A stretch of 64,000 nucleotides of DNA from Halobacillus sp. A5 (GTDB lineage Bacteria > Bacillota > Bacilli > Bacillales > Halobacillaceae): positions 372,001-436,000 of the forward strand of contig NZ_JAIZEO010000004.1 in assembly GCF_024189315.1 (NCBI RefSeq), written 5' to 3'. Under the pieces are notes generated by a model. That model did no database searches. It was not told the origin of the DNA and saw nothing but the letters and a program-made list of their open reading frames with translations. Both the position numbers and the translations under genes were made by a program. How positions within the stretch are numbered: the stretch's first letter is position 1; the number at the start of each line of letters is the position of its first letter. Below, piece by piece: positions 1 to 8,890 of this stretch.

Positions 1-2
1 CA

Positions 3-107
3 CGATTTCCGTTCCGCCAGGTCAACCGTATTTTAAACGTATGTGAGGATTATGATGAGTTAATAGATACACCTGTTAATCAATTCATGGAACAGTTCCA
101 CATTTAA
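3..107 (+). CDS. prpD: C-terminal end of a 2-methylcitrate dehydratase (PrpD/MmgE family), partial
   Basis: An open frame enters from the left edge and ends in TAA at 105-107, giving the last 34 residues of a protein (ends in NQFMEQFHI). The fragment is too short to classify by itself. The call is inferred from position: it lies 27 bp upstream of prpB on the same strand, and in Bacillus the dehydratase gene (mmgE/prpD) directly precedes methylisocitrate lyase. The enzyme would convert 2-methylcitrate to 2-methyl-cis-aconitate or its hydrated product in propionate breakdown. Confidence 0.45.
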   Translation, partial: RFPFRQVNRILNVCEDYDELIDTPVNQFMEQFHI

Positions 108-134
108 CTTAAGCTAAGTAAGGAGGACTTATAG

Positions 135-1055
135 ATGTCATGGATTGTTGAACCCAGGACGACTCAACCGGAAAGAGCAGAAGTCTTTAAACGTATGATC
201 ACCCGACCAGAATTATTAAAAATTCCCGGCGCCCATGATGGAATGTCTGCCAAAATTGCAAGAGATATCGGCTTTGATGCCATTTATTTATCGGGAGCTG
301 CCTATACAGCAAGCCGTGCACTCCCTGATCTTGGGCTCATTTACTCTAACGAAATGGCCGAAAAAGCCCAGGAACTTATCCGGGCATCGGATCTCCCTCT
401 CCTTGTCGATATAGATACAGGCTATGGAGGAGTCATCAACGTCGCCCGTGCCGCGAGAGAAATGGTAGAAGCCGGAGCAGCGGCTGTGCAGATCGAGGAT
501 CAGCTGCTGCCGAAAAAATGCGGCCACTTGAACGGGAAGAAGCTGATTGAAACCGAGGAAATGATGCAGAAAATCCGCACAATTAAAGAGGTCGCCCCTA
601 CGCTTGTCATCGTTGCACGAACCGATGCAAAATCAGTGGAAGGGATGGATAAAGCCGTTGAACGTGCTAACCGATATGTCGAAGCGGGAGCCGACGCCAT
701 ATTTCCAGAAGCCCTCACAAGTGAAGAAGACTTCCGGCACGCCTCATCCGCTATTAACGCTCCCCTGCTCGCAAACATGACCGAGTTCGGGAAGACCCCT
801 TATTTTACAGGAGAAGAATTTCAATCATTTGGAATCGACATGGTCATTTACCCGGTCACTTCTTTTCGCGCAGCAGCCAAAGCCTATGAGCGGGTTTTCA
901 CAGAGATATTGAAAAACGATACGCAGAAAGAAAAGCTCAGCGATATGCAATCGCGTGAAGAGCTGTATGAAACCATTAAGTATTATGATTATGAAGCATT
1001 AGACGAAAAAGTAGCGAAGACCGTGCTTCCGGAGATTGGAAAAGAAAATAAATAA
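135..1055 (+). CDS. prpB: Methylisocitrate lyase
   Basis: This 306-residue protein belongs to the isocitrate lyase/PEP mutase superfamily. It should split 2-methylisocitrate into pyruvate and succinate, the last step of the 2-methylcitrate cycle that detoxifies propionyl-CoA in the cytosol. The active-site motif KKCGHL is present near residue 122, preceded by the metal-binding DTGYGG segment near residue 93 and EDQ near residue 118. Length matches the family (about 300). The ATG at 135 has a strong AAGGAGG site at 120-126. It follows the putative prpD end in the same direction, so the two probably form the tail of a prp/mmg operon, closed by a terminator at 1091. Confidence 0.93.
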   Translation: MSWIVEPRTTQPERAEVFKRMITRPELLKIPGAHDGMSAKIARDIGFDAIYLSGAAYTASRALPDLGLIYSNEMAEKAQELIRASDLPLLVDIDTGYGGVINVARAAREMVEAGAAAVQIEDQLLPKKCGHLNGKKLIETEEMMQKIRTIKEVAPTLVIVARTDAKSVEGMDKAVERANRYVEAGADAIFPEALTSEEDFRHASSAINAPLLANMTEFGKTPYFTGEEFQSFGIDMVIYPVTSFRAAAKAYERVFTEILKNDTQKEKLSDMQSREELYETIKYYDYEALDEKVAKTVLPEIGKENK

Positions 1056-1090
1056 AAAGATGAAAAAAAGAGAAGAGAACAAATCCTTCT

Positions 1091-1129
1091 GCTTGTAGAG
1101 AAACCCTATGTTTTTCTGCAAGCTTTTTT
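1091..1129 (+). terminator. Intrinsic terminator after prpB
   Basis: A stem of GCTTGTAGAGAAA with TTTTTCTGCAAGC (13 bp, one G-T pair and one mismatch) is followed by TTTTTT. It lies 35 bp after the prpB stop. Confidence 0.75.
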
Positions 1130-1210
1130 GTGCGCCCGCTCGCTTACCGCGGACGAACGCCCGAGCCTTCTCGTGAAAAAAATTTATAATTTCCTATACA
1201 ACTAGAAAAT

Positions 1211-1228
1211 AGTATGGAACAGCATACT
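1211..1228. promoter_or_regulatory. Inverted repeat upstream of the sensor kinase gene
   Basis: A perfect 6-bp inverted repeat, AGTATG-N6-CATACT, lies about 100 bp upstream of the kinase start and just before a TTGCCA hexamer (1231-1236) that could be a -35 box. No good -10 box was found at 17 bp. It may be an operator, but chance is not excluded. Confidence 0.3.
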
Positions 1229-1329
1229 TTTTGCCAGGTGAAATGTGATAAGATACGACTATCGTTATGAACCTGCAGCTATCTGAAACATGATGCTGTC
1301 GATATTTTTGTTGAAACAGGGTGATACGA

Positions 1330-2484
1330 ATGAAATCTTTTTCAATCTGGTTAATATTACATTTATTAGTTTGGGGCACCTTAACGTACCCTTTATTTAA
1401 TGACGCAGACCAACATTTATGGCAGTTATCGGGAGTCGCGGTTTACTTCACATTATTCTTTTTAATCCCCCTCTTCCACAAGAAATCTTGGTATTTAACT
1501 CTGCTGTTCTGTATAAATGCTGTCGTCACCTCTTTCATTTTTCCAGCAAATGAAACGAGTATTCTACTGGTTTTATTAATTTACTTGCTTCTTATGGCTG
1601 AAGCAGCGGAACGGTTACCCGTCAAGCAGATTGTCTTTCCCTCTCTCCTTAGTCTCCTATCCATTATGGGTTTCTTAGCTTTCGGAAATGTGTCCACCCT
1701 AACAGCATTATTCGTTGTATTTTTTGTTTTAATCGTAGGCTCAGGGTTAATTTACTATAAAATAAAAGATAAACAGCATCAGAAGCTTTCATCTCAATAT
1801 GAGCTCCTTCATAGTGAGTATCGTATGCTTAAAAGACGTATAGCCCGGGATGAAGCAAGCGCCAGACAGGAAGAACGGCAGATGATCGGAAAGGAAATTC
1901 ATGATTCTATCGGCCATAAATTAACATCACTCATCATGCAGTTAGAAGCCTACAGAATCCAATCCGAAACAAAAGAGCATCCTCACGTGGAAAGATTAAA
2001 GAAACTAGCAAATGAAAGCCTGCAAGAAACTCGTCGAGCGGTAAAAACATTTAAACAGGAAGAAATCGGCGGCTTACAAGGGGTAATGCGCCTGCTTCGT
2101 AAGCTGGAGTTAGAAAGCTTTATCCGTATTCATTTTTCTGTTAATCATGGAGCTTTCGCTGCCCCGCTCACTGGTGAACAATCCTTTGCCATTTATCGTG
2201 CCGTTCAGGAAGGATTAACTAATATTATGAAGCATAGTCATGCAAGAGAGGCTCAAATTACATTTGATGCCCCTGGCCGAAGCATTTTTAGATTTGAGAT
2301 CATCAACCCAGTGCAACAGGCGCATACATTCAAGGAAGATTTTGGGCTTATGTCCATGCGGGAGAGATTGGAAAAGTTAGGTGGAGGTCTGGAAGCTCAA
2401 AGTAATGAAAAACAATTCATTTTACGAGGCTGGGTAAAATTGAAAGGATGGGGAGATCTTCATGATTCGAGTACTCCTAGCTGA
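1330..2484 (+). CDS. Sensor histidine kinase, HisKA_3 type (LnrJ-like)
   Basis: The N-terminal 150 residues are hydrophobic with about five membrane segments and no large extracellular domain. They are followed by a coiled linker, a HisKA_3 box (EIHDSIGHKL, phospho-acceptor His) and a short HATPase with the N-box motif EGLTNIMKHSH. This is the DesK/LiaS/LnrJ type of kinase that often senses membrane perturbation. A GTG at 1321 is possible, but ATG 1330 has the better placed AGGG site. The gene overlaps the response regulator by 23 bp, showing translational coupling. With the downstream ABC genes the order equals B. subtilis lnrJK-lnrLMN (formerly yfiJKLMN, linearmycin resistance). The identity of the inducer here is inference. 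Confidence 0.85.
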   Translation: MKSFSIWLILHLLVWGTLTYPLFNDADQHLWQLSGVAVYFTLFFLIPLFHKKSWYLTLLFCINAVVTSFIFPANETSILLVLLIYLLLMAEAAERLPVKQIVFPSLLSLLSIMGFLAFGNVSTLTALFVVFFVLIVGSGLIYYKIKDKQHQKLSSQYELLHSEYRMLKRRIARDEASARQEERQMIGKEIHDSIGHKLTSLIMQLEAYRIQSETKEHPHVERLKKLANESLQETRRAVKTFKQEEIGGLQGVMRLLRKLELESFIRIHFSVNHGAFAAPLTGEQSFAIYRAVQEGLTNIMKHSHAREAQITFDAPGRSIFRFEIINPVQQAHTFKEDFGLMSMRERLEKLGGGLEAQSNEKQFILRGWVKLKGWGDLHDSSTPS

Positions 2485-3097
2485 AGACCAGATTATGGTT
2501 CGCCAGGGATTAAAAGTGATGATTGAATCTGATCCGGAAATAAAAATAACCGGCGAAGCAGATGAAGGCAGATCAGCGATTAAGCTTTGTGAGAACCAGG
2601 CATTTGACCTGGCGATTTTAGATATCCGGATGCCCGGCATGGACGGAATAGAAGCGGCAAGAATGATGCGGGAACGATGGCCGTCAATAAAAATATTAAT
2701 GCTGACGACCTTTGACGATGACCAATATGTAATGGATTCGCTCAAAATTGGTGTTAACGGTTATATGTTAAAAAACGGGGATACGGCATCACTGATACGT
2801 TCAATCAAAAGTGCAATATCGGGCGGGTTATCGATTGAAGACCAGGTCGCAGCGAAAGTGATGCCGACATTGTTAAATCAGCAGTCTCCTCCTTCGAAAG
2901 CAGATGAAAGCTTAACACCCAGGGAAAGGGCCATTTTAAAATGCATCGGCGAAGGTTTGAACAATCAAGAAATCTCCACCCGCCTTGGGCTCTCTGTCGG
3001 AACTGTAAAAAATAATACGAGTCACATTTTTGATAAGCTCAAATTACGTGACCGTACCCAATTAGCTATCTACGCGATCCGCCACCACCTTGTGTAA
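2462..3097 (+). CDS. NarL/LuxR-family response regulator (LnrK-like)
   Basis: This 211-residue regulator has a receiver domain (residues 1-120; phospho-acceptor Asp in LDIRMPGMDG, Thr in LTTFDDD, Lys in YMLKNGD) and a C-terminal LuxR-type HTH (LTPRERAILKCIGEG...NQEISTRLGLSVGTVKNN). It is the partner of the overlapping kinase and most likely activates the ABC exporter operon that follows. Paired TGAC-N4-GTCA palindromes directly after its stop codon are the expected shape of its binding sites. Confidence 0.9.
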   Translation: MIRVLLAEDQIMVRQGLKVMIESDPEIKITGEADEGRSAIKLCENQAFDLAILDIRMPGMDGIEAARMMRERWPSIKILMLTTFDDDQYVMDSLKIGVNGYMLKNGDTASLIRSIKSAISGGLSIEDQVAAKVMPTLLNQQSPPSKADESLTPRERAILKCIGEGLNNQEISTRLGLSVGTVKNNTSHIFDKLKLRDRTQLAIYAIRHHLV

Positions 3098-3104
3098 CTA
3101 AAAA

Positions 3105-3146
3105 TGACGGAAGTCACGGTTTTCAGTGATGAAATGACTAGAGTCA
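3105..3146. promoter_or_regulatory. Twin palindromic operators TGAC-N4-GTCA before the ABC operon
   Basis: Two 12-bp palindromes, TGACGGAAGTCA (3105-3116) and TGACTAGAGTCA (3135-3146), have centres exactly 30 bp apart, close to three helical turns. Between and overlapping them is TTTCA-N4-TGAAA (3121-3134). NarL-family regulators of the LiaR/DesR type bind dimer sites with ACT/AGT cores, so these are good candidates for the neighbouring regulator. The second site overlaps the terminator of the regulator gene. Confidence 0.5.
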
Positions 3147-3167
3147 GTAGCGGCTCTAGTTTTTTTC
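3137..3167 (+). terminator. Terminator between response regulator and ABC operon
   Basis: Stem ACTAGAG...CTCTAGT with a 10-nt loop followed by a run of seven T. Part of the left arm is also the second operator palindrome, so regulator binding and termination overlap physically. Confidence 0.6.
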
Positions 3168-3272
3168 ATTTATTTTATAAATGACCGTGTTTAATGCAAG
3201 TGTTGATTATTCATACTCATCTAGATTGTTGAAGACCTTAAGCTTAACGAAATAAGATCGGGAGGTTCGGCC

Positions 3273-4205
3273 ATGATTGAAACTATACAGTTAAGTAAAG
3301 CTTTCAAAGAAAGAACGGTCGTCGAAGATGTAGACCTTTATTTAGATAAGGGAGAATCTGTTGGTTTACTAGGCCCAAACGGAGCAGGAAAGTCAACGAC
3401 CATTTCCATGATTTCTTCCTTATTAAAACCAACATCCGGTGACGTGAAATTAGATGGAAAAAGTGTGATCAGCGATCCGGGTAATATAAGAAAAGTGCTC
3501 GGTGTCGTTCCACAAGAGATTGCTTTGTATCAAGAGCTTACCGCCTATGAAAATTTGAAATTTTTCGGACGTATCTACCGTGTACCAAAGGGCCAATTAG
3601 AATCGCGTATTCAAGAAACGCTTGAGCTTGTCGGGCTTAAGGATCGGCAGAAGGATATCATTAAAACGTTCTCTGGCGGAATGAAACGCCGGATCAATAT
3701 TGCCTCCGCCCTGCTGCATAACCCGAAAATATTAATTCTAGATGAACCAACGGTCGGAATCGATCCGCAGTCCCGTAATTACATTTTAGATATGATCCGC
3801 CAATTAAATGAGAGTAACGGAACTACAGTTCTTTACACCAGTCACTACATGGAGGAAGTGGAGCAGCTTTGTAACCGTGTCTACATTATGGATCACGGAA
3901 AAGTGATTGCTTCTGGAAGTCACTCAGAGCTATTAAGCATTCTTTCCAATGAAGACACAATGAAAGTGCAGCTAAATCAGATGAACGAAGATTTTATAAA
4001 GGCAATACAAGACATAGATGTCGTCAGGCAAGTTGAAGAAACAGGAGACGGCATTAAAATTATCGCCAAAAAGTCAGCGAATATTATTAGTTCTCTTGTT
4101 AAATTCGCAGATCAGCAAAATATTCAGATCCTCAATTTCCAGATGGAAAACCCAAGCCTTGAGGATGTTTTTCTTCATTTAACCGGCCGGACTTTGAGAG
4201 ATTAG
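3273..4205 (+). CDS. ABC exporter ATP-binding protein (LnrL-like)
   Basis: A 310-residue ABC-2 type ATPase with Walker A GPNGAGKST near residue 35, signature FSGGMKRR near 133, Walker B ILILDEP near 155 and an H-loop TSH. About 80 residues follow the ATPase core (from about 230), as in DrrA/LnrL-type exporters. It starts at ATG 3273 with GGGAGG upstream. Two permease genes follow with 11-bp and overlapping junctions, so it is the energy subunit of a three-gene exporter, probably for membrane-active compounds by analogy with LnrLMN. Confidence 0.92.
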   Translation: MIETIQLSKAFKERTVVEDVDLYLDKGESVGLLGPNGAGKSTTISMISSLLKPTSGDVKLDGKSVISDPGNIRKVLGVVPQEIALYQELTAYENLKFFGRIYRVPKGQLESRIQETLELVGLKDRQKDIIKTFSGGMKRRINIASALLHNPKILILDEPTVGIDPQSRNYILDMIRQLNESNGTTVLYTSHYMEEVEQLCNRVYIMDHGKVIASGSHSELLSILSNEDTMKVQLNQMNEDFIKAIQDIDVVRQVEETGDGIKIIAKKSANIISSLVKFADQQNIQILNFQMENPSLEDVFLHLTGRTLRD

Positions 4206-4216
4206 GAGGTGCCTGA

Positions 4217-5494
4217 ATGCTGACATTTTTAATCAAAGATTTACTATTATTTTGGCGTGATCGCAAAGAAGTAGTAACCGTTATCCTCTTACCGCTCTTA
4301 TTAGTTGTCGTTCTCAGTGTCTCAATGTCCGGGTTATTTGATGAAGATCAAAGCGAGAATTTCGATCTATCATTAGGTTTGGTGATTGAAGATGATCAAG
4401 ACGAAGCGATGGAAGAATTTGAAGCGTCGGTTACTCAATCTGAACAGATCCCAGATGATATGAAACCGGAATTGATAAGAACCATCCAAGAAGCACCACC
4501 AGTAGAAATGATAACGGAATATCTAACGAGTCCTGAATTAGAGCATTGGCTTACCGTTCAAACCATGTCAAGAAGTGAAGTTGATCAGGGTATTGAAAGT
4601 GGTAATCTCGATGCCGGACTCATTATTCCGGAAAATTACACCGCGCAGTTACTAAAGTCCATTCATTTTGATGAAGAAAATAAAACTGAATTAAGCTTTA
4701 TTGCAGAGAAAACATCGTTTGAAGTAGATATGGTTCATAATGTCATTCAAGGTTTCCTAGAGCAAATGAATCTGCAGTATGCCATTTCTGCATCAGGCAG
4801 TGAAATAAATGCTTCTGAAATCCAGCGTCCTGAAGGCGCCACAGAAATGATGGCAGATAATTCCTCTTTCACCATTTCAATTGACCAATATTTCACGATA
4901 TCTATGGGGGCATTGTTTGTTTTATTTATGGCTAGTACAGTGGCAACCCGTACAGGGATTGAAAAACGAGAGCATACCTTTAATCGAATTGCACTAACGA
5001 ATACGCCTGCTTTTCACTTCTTATTTGGTAAAACATTTGCAACCTTTATCCTTTCCTGGATGCAAATCGTATTAATATTTATAGGTTCCCATGCAATTTT
5101 GGGTGTTTTTTCTGGAAGATCATTAACCTTTTGGATGGGATTAATCTTCATGGCGTCGATTTATTCCTTTGCGATTGCAGGGTTATCTTCTATTTTGACA
5201 TCGATTTCCTTAAGGTTAAAAAATCCAGATACAGCTAACGGTATTTTCATGGCTATTATTATATTTTGCGGCACCATCGGAGGAAATTTCATTCCTATCT
5301 ATATATTGCCTAACTGGCTTCAGGAAATCGGTGAATGGACACCGAATGGTTTGACGCTGGCTGTGTTAATGGAATGGTTGCAAGTAGAGGACTTATCCAT
5401 TCTTTGGATGCCGGCACTTTCTTTACTCAGCCTCACACTGATTGCTTTTATAGTATGTCTACTGTTGTACCCTAAGAGGGGGGAAATCTCATGA
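4217..5494 (+). CDS. ABC-2 family permease, first subunit (LnrM-like)
   Basis: The 425-residue protein has one N-terminal membrane segment (about 20-40), a long extracytoplasmic domain rich in acidic residues (about 45-225) and five to six C-terminal membrane segments. This is the typical ABC2_membrane_3 layout. RBS AGGAGG is at 4205. Its end overlaps the next permease by 4 bp (ATGA), so the two are translationally coupled and likely form a heterodimeric channel with the ATPase encoded upstream. Confidence 0.88.
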   Translation: MLTFLIKDLLLFWRDRKEVVTVILLPLLLVVVLSVSMSGLFDEDQSENFDLSLGLVIEDDQDEAMEEFEASVTQSEQIPDDMKPELIRTIQEAPPVEMITEYLTSPELEHWLTVQTMSRSEVDQGIESGNLDAGLIIPENYTAQLLKSIHFDEENKTELSFIAEKTSFEVDMVHNVIQGFLEQMNLQYAISASGSEINASEIQRPEGATEMMADNSSFTISIDQYFTISMGALFVLFMASTVATRTGIEKREHTFNRIALTNTPAFHFLFGKTFATFILSWMQIVLIFIGSHAILGVFSGRSLTFWMGLIFMASIYSFAIAGLSSILTSISLRLKNPDTANGIFMAIIIFCGTIGGNFIPIYILPNWLQEIGEWTPNGLTLAVLMEWLQVEDLSILWMPALSLLSLTLIAFIVCLLLYPKRGEIS

Positions 5495-6600
5495 TTTCAG
5501 TATTTTTAGCGCAATTGGCGAAAGAACGCCGGAACCCGCTTTTAATTATTGTTTTTATCGCAGCTAGTATTGGAGTAACACTCATTTTTACAGGGGGGAC
5601 TCAATCGCCTGAAAGCATCTCTATTTTTAGTGAAGAAGATCATGCACAGGCGATTGAAGAAAAATGGGAGCGTCTTTTAAATGAAGGAGACGAAAACAAC
5701 CTTCATTTCGTTACCACTACGCCGGAAGAAGCAAAAGAGGATGTACAACAAGGGCGTTCAGATCTAGCTGTCAGGCTGTTTGAAAATGATTACCAACTGA
5801 TTAAATCATCAAATATACCGACCGTTCCCTACGTTGATCAGCACGTAAGAAAAGTATTTGAAAAGGAAGCATTTATCAGCACAGCAGTTGAACAGTCGGA
5901 AGACCCAGAGGGTTTGAGAGCAGAAATTACTACAAAGCTGGACGATCCACCAATGGAAATGGAAGTTGCCTCTCTTGCTGGTGACGAACTTTCTAATTAT
6001 GATATGGGCACCCAGTTAATGTTTGCTTTTACTCTGTTAATTGCCATGTTTATTATAGGCTTTCGAGTTAACAATATTATGAAAGATAAAGTGTATGGTT
6101 TATGGGATCGGATGATTTTATCACCTGTTTCAAAAACTGGCATGTATACCGCGTACATTACTTACGCTTGCTTTATCGGTTTTGTACAAACGATGTCTGC
6201 CATCCTTATTTTCAAGTATGTATTAAACTATGACGTCGGTGAGCGACTGGGTCTTTTAATTGTTATTATTGCGTTCTTCACCTTCAGCATGGTGAGTATC
6301 GCAACACTATTTACAGGGATTGTTAAAAATCCGGAGCAGTTTTACGCTATTTACCCTTCAGTTATTCCAATTATTCCATTAATCAGCGGGGCTTATATGA
6401 TGCCAGGAACGCTCAATAACCCTGTGCTTACGTTTATTGGAGACCTATTTCCCGTTTCCCATGCTATGGATGCCATCATTAACGTTGTTATATATGACGC
6501 CAACTGGCAGGAAATTATCCAACCACTTGTATTAATGACTCTAATCGGCGTTGTTGCCATGGGTATTGGAGTTAATCTTGTGGAACGAAGGACGTACTAA
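5491..6600 (+). CDS. ABC-2 family permease, second subunit (LnrN-like)
   Basis: The 369-residue protein has the same layout as the preceding permease (one N-terminal membrane helix, extracytoplasmic loop to about residue 170, five to six helices). The two sequences differ enough to be distinct subunits, as LnrM and LnrN do. It begins in an ATGA overlap and ends just before a strong terminator, closing the operon. Confidence 0.88.
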   Translation: MISVFLAQLAKERRNPLLIIVFIAASIGVTLIFTGGTQSPESISIFSEEDHAQAIEEKWERLLNEGDENNLHFVTTTPEEAKEDVQQGRSDLAVRLFENDYQLIKSSNIPTVPYVDQHVRKVFEKEAFISTAVEQSEDPEGLRAEITTKLDDPPMEMEVASLAGDELSNYDMGTQLMFAFTLLIAMFIIGFRVNNIMKDKVYGLWDRMILSPVSKTGMYTAYITYACFIGFVQTMSAILIFKYVLNYDVGERLGLLIVIIAFFTFSMVSIATLFTGIVKNPEQFYAIYPSVIPIIPLISGAYMMPGTLNNPVLTFIGDLFPVSHAMDAIINVVIYDANWQEIIQPLVLMTLIGVVAMGIGVNLVERRTY

Positions 6601-6632
6601 TCTTCAATAACCGGGTTCACCACACAAATTGA

Positions 6633-6667
6633 AAACCATTTAGATGAAGAACATCTAAATGGTTTTT
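6633..6667 (+). terminator. Terminator of the ABC exporter operon
   Basis: A perfect 12-bp stem, ACCATTTAGATG and CATCTAAATGGT with a 5-nt loop, followed by TTTTTG. Located about 35 bp after the last permease. Confidence 0.85.
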
Positions 6668-6851
6668 GTACACTTAGCTCTAAGCCATGAGGAGTTAATG
6701 AAGTTGGCAAATCTTCATCAGTAGCATTAATTCTTTATAGTATCAATATTTAACGTTTCCTGTTTTACGCTGTACAACTTCCATACCGAAATACTACACG
6801 GCAACGCAAACAACAGCATCTAGAAAGGAAAGGTTACTTTAACCCTCTTAC

Positions 6852-6932
6852 CTATATATTAAACAAAAAACAATTCATGCCTTTAATCAATTTCTCATGT
6901 AATACCTCACCACTTGTATAACCTTTATTCAT
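6852..6932 (-). CDS. Possible 26-residue small ORF
   Basis: In the 366-bp gap 6668-7033 the only candidate is a 26-codon frame beginning MNKGYTSGEVLHEK and ending in TAG. It has a purine-rich GAGGTGG site about 9 bp before ATG. No known family is recognised. It could be a relic or chance. The rest of the gap holds nothing recognisable. Confidence 0.2.
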   Translation of the reverse strand: MNKGYTSGEVLHEKLIKGMNCFLFNI

Positions 6933-7033
6933 AAAAAAGCACCACCTCATGAAAAATCTCCGCATAAGGCAGTGTTTTCTTTTATCTTGTTCTTTAGATC
7001 TTTTATCTCGTAAAGCTGGGCCTTTCCCGTGTT

Positions 7034-8638
7034 CTATTCACTTTCTACATCATATGTTCTTGCACCGATGTAACGGGATGGCCAATAATCACTAATGGTT
7101 AAATCTATAACTGCAACACCAGAAGATTTAGTCGCGACTATCATTTGATCATTTCCAACATAAATAGCAGGGATAATACTAGAGCCCTGAAAAAAGAAAA
7201 TGTCACCCGGCTCCGCTTCCTCTCTGGATACTTTAGTTCCCTCTTTCCATTGCTGACTTCCATATCTCGGTAATTTGTGCTGCAGAGCTTCGCCATACAC
7301 ATATTGAACGAACCCGCCCGTGTCGAACCCTTCTTCAGGAGATACGCCTCCTTGAGTATACTTAGTCCCTACCAGCTGGCGTGCTTCATAAACCGCTTCA
7401 TTTTCATATTGAATGGCAATATCATCGAAGTTTCTAGCGCCTGTATAGTGATCACGCCAATACTCGCTCATATAAGAAATGGTCGTCTCCCCTTCTTCGC
7501 CGGTAGCATGGACAATATAATCGTTACCTAAATAGATCGCGGAGTGTGATATCCCTTCCTGCCATGTGCCAGAGAAAAAAACAACATCTCCAGGAGTAAG
7601 CTGATCATTGCCAAGTTCATATTCATCAATATTGAGGTCTTCACCTACTTTCCACTGTTTAAAAGTGATTCGGGGCAAATAGATGTCCATTGAGTCACGG
7701 AATACCATTTGTACGAGAAAGGAACAATCAAAGGCTTCCAGCGTGCTCCCTGTTAATAAATAAGGGGTCCCTAAATAATTCATCGCTTCTTTTACGGCCG
7801 GGTGTTCATGGTCGGAATACGTGTCGGGATTAGATTTTTCCAGGATGTCTTCAGTAAAGCGAGAAGCGCCTATATAACGATCGGCATAATAGCTGTGATA
7901 TTTCAAATCTCTTTCCTGAACACCGGATGAAGTGGCTATGATAAACTGGCCATCCCCTGAATATATACCTGATATCAGTTCCTCCTCATCATTTTTAAAA
8001 AAGACAAGATCTCCTGTCTCCAGCTCGTCTTTTTCAACGTCCATGCCGGCTTCAAGTAGTGAAGATGGACGTTTCGACAACCAGCTTCCGGTTACTTCTT
8101 TAAAGACATAGTAAACGAAACCGCCTGTATTAAATCCTTCGTCTGGACTGGACCCATTTCGTTTGTAAGGAGTCCCAATTAAGTCTTTCGCCTGCTCTAC
8201 AATCTCATTGTCTGAGGAATGGGGAGAACTATCCTCCGAATACCGTCTGGCCCCTTGATAGGCGTCCGCCCAATATTCACTGGTTTCCAAATTTCTTTCG
8301 GAGATCCCCTCGCTCGTAACAATCACGAAGCGTCCGTCGTTTATGTAAATCCCGGACATTAAATATGTCCCTTGAAAAAATACTACATCTCCAGCTTGAA
8401 GGTTATCAACGTTTTCCCCCTCAACCCACTGGTCAGCAGCACTCCCCGGGAGAGAAATTGACTTTGATTCTTGATACACATGCTGGACCAGCTCAGACGT
8501 AATATACCCTTGCTCATTTTCACCGACCAAATCCAGGGCAAGTTCAGCCGCAGGATCAAGGTCCTCTGCTTTGGCGGTATTTGTGAAGATTAGAAAAAAA
8601 GAACTCAACAAAAACATAGAAAATAAAAATCGCTTCAT
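7034..8638 (-). CDS. Secreted protein with four tandem NlpC/P60 units, one catalytic
   Basis: A signal peptide (cleavage after TAKA, residue 24) precedes four units of about 110-120 residues: about 30-133, 144-261, 280-404 and 413-528. Unit 3 has the full Cys-His-His set of a gamma-D-glutamyl-diamino acid endopeptidase: Cys305 in FDCSF, His365 in SHSAIYLG, and His377. Units 2 and 4 replace the Cys motif with FNTGGF and FDTGGF and lose the His. Unit 1 is more diverged. The protein should therefore act outside the membrane on peptidoglycan stem peptides with one active and three binding-type domains. Start ATG 8638 has GGAGG upstream. It stands alone on the minus strand. Confidence 0.85.
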   Translation of the reverse strand: MKRFLFSMFLLSSFFLIFTNTAKAEDLDPAAELALDLVGENEQGYITSELVQHVYQESKSISLPGSAADQWVEGENVDNLQAGDVVFFQGTYLMSGIYINDGRFVIVTSEGISERNLETSEYWADAYQGARRYSEDSSPHSSDNEIVEQAKDLIGTPYKRNGSSPDEGFNTGGFVYYVFKEVTGSWLSKRPSSLLEAGMDVEKDELETGDLVFFKNDEEELISGIYSGDGQFIIATSSGVQERDLKYHSYYADRYIGASRFTEDILEKSNPDTYSDHEHPAVKEAMNYLGTPYLLTGSTLEAFDCSFLVQMVFRDSMDIYLPRITFKQWKVGEDLNIDEYELGNDQLTPGDVVFFSGTWQEGISHSAIYLGNDYIVHATGEEGETTISYMSEYWRDHYTGARNFDDIAIQYENEAVYEARQLVGTKYTQGGVSPEEGFDTGGFVQYVYGEALQHKLPRYGSQQWKEGTKVSREEAEPGDIFFFQGSSIIPAIYVGNDQMIVATKSSGVAVIDLTISDYWPSRYIGARTYDVESE

Positions 8639-8831
8639 ACAATCATGCCTCCATAGTTTTTAATGAATATTGAATTTATTACCATCATAGAGAGGACCTA
8701 ATCCCCTCCACTATTACTAGCATACAAGGTGAATGCCTTGAGGTTCTATGGGTCTTTTCAGTCAAAAGATAAACTGCTACTGATTATATCTAAAATCGTA
8801 CAATTCCACGCTTTCTTCCTTTCTAACGTAC

Positions 8832-8870
8832 AAAAAAGCAGAAGCACCATTGATCGGGCTCCTGCTTTTT
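8832..8870 (-). terminator. Bidirectional terminator below the zinc-binding lipoprotein gene
   Basis: AAAAAAGCAGAAGCAC pairs with a GCTCCTGCTTTTT arm. T-runs occur on both strands, so it can stop the minus-strand adcA-zinT transcript. Confidence 0.75.
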
Positions 8871-8890
8871 AAGGTTAACTTGAATTGTAA

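Noticed and set aside
1231-1259. SigmaA promoter TTGCCA-N17-TACGAC for the sensor kinase
   Set aside because: Only half of the -10 hexamer fits, so it is not called as a promoter.
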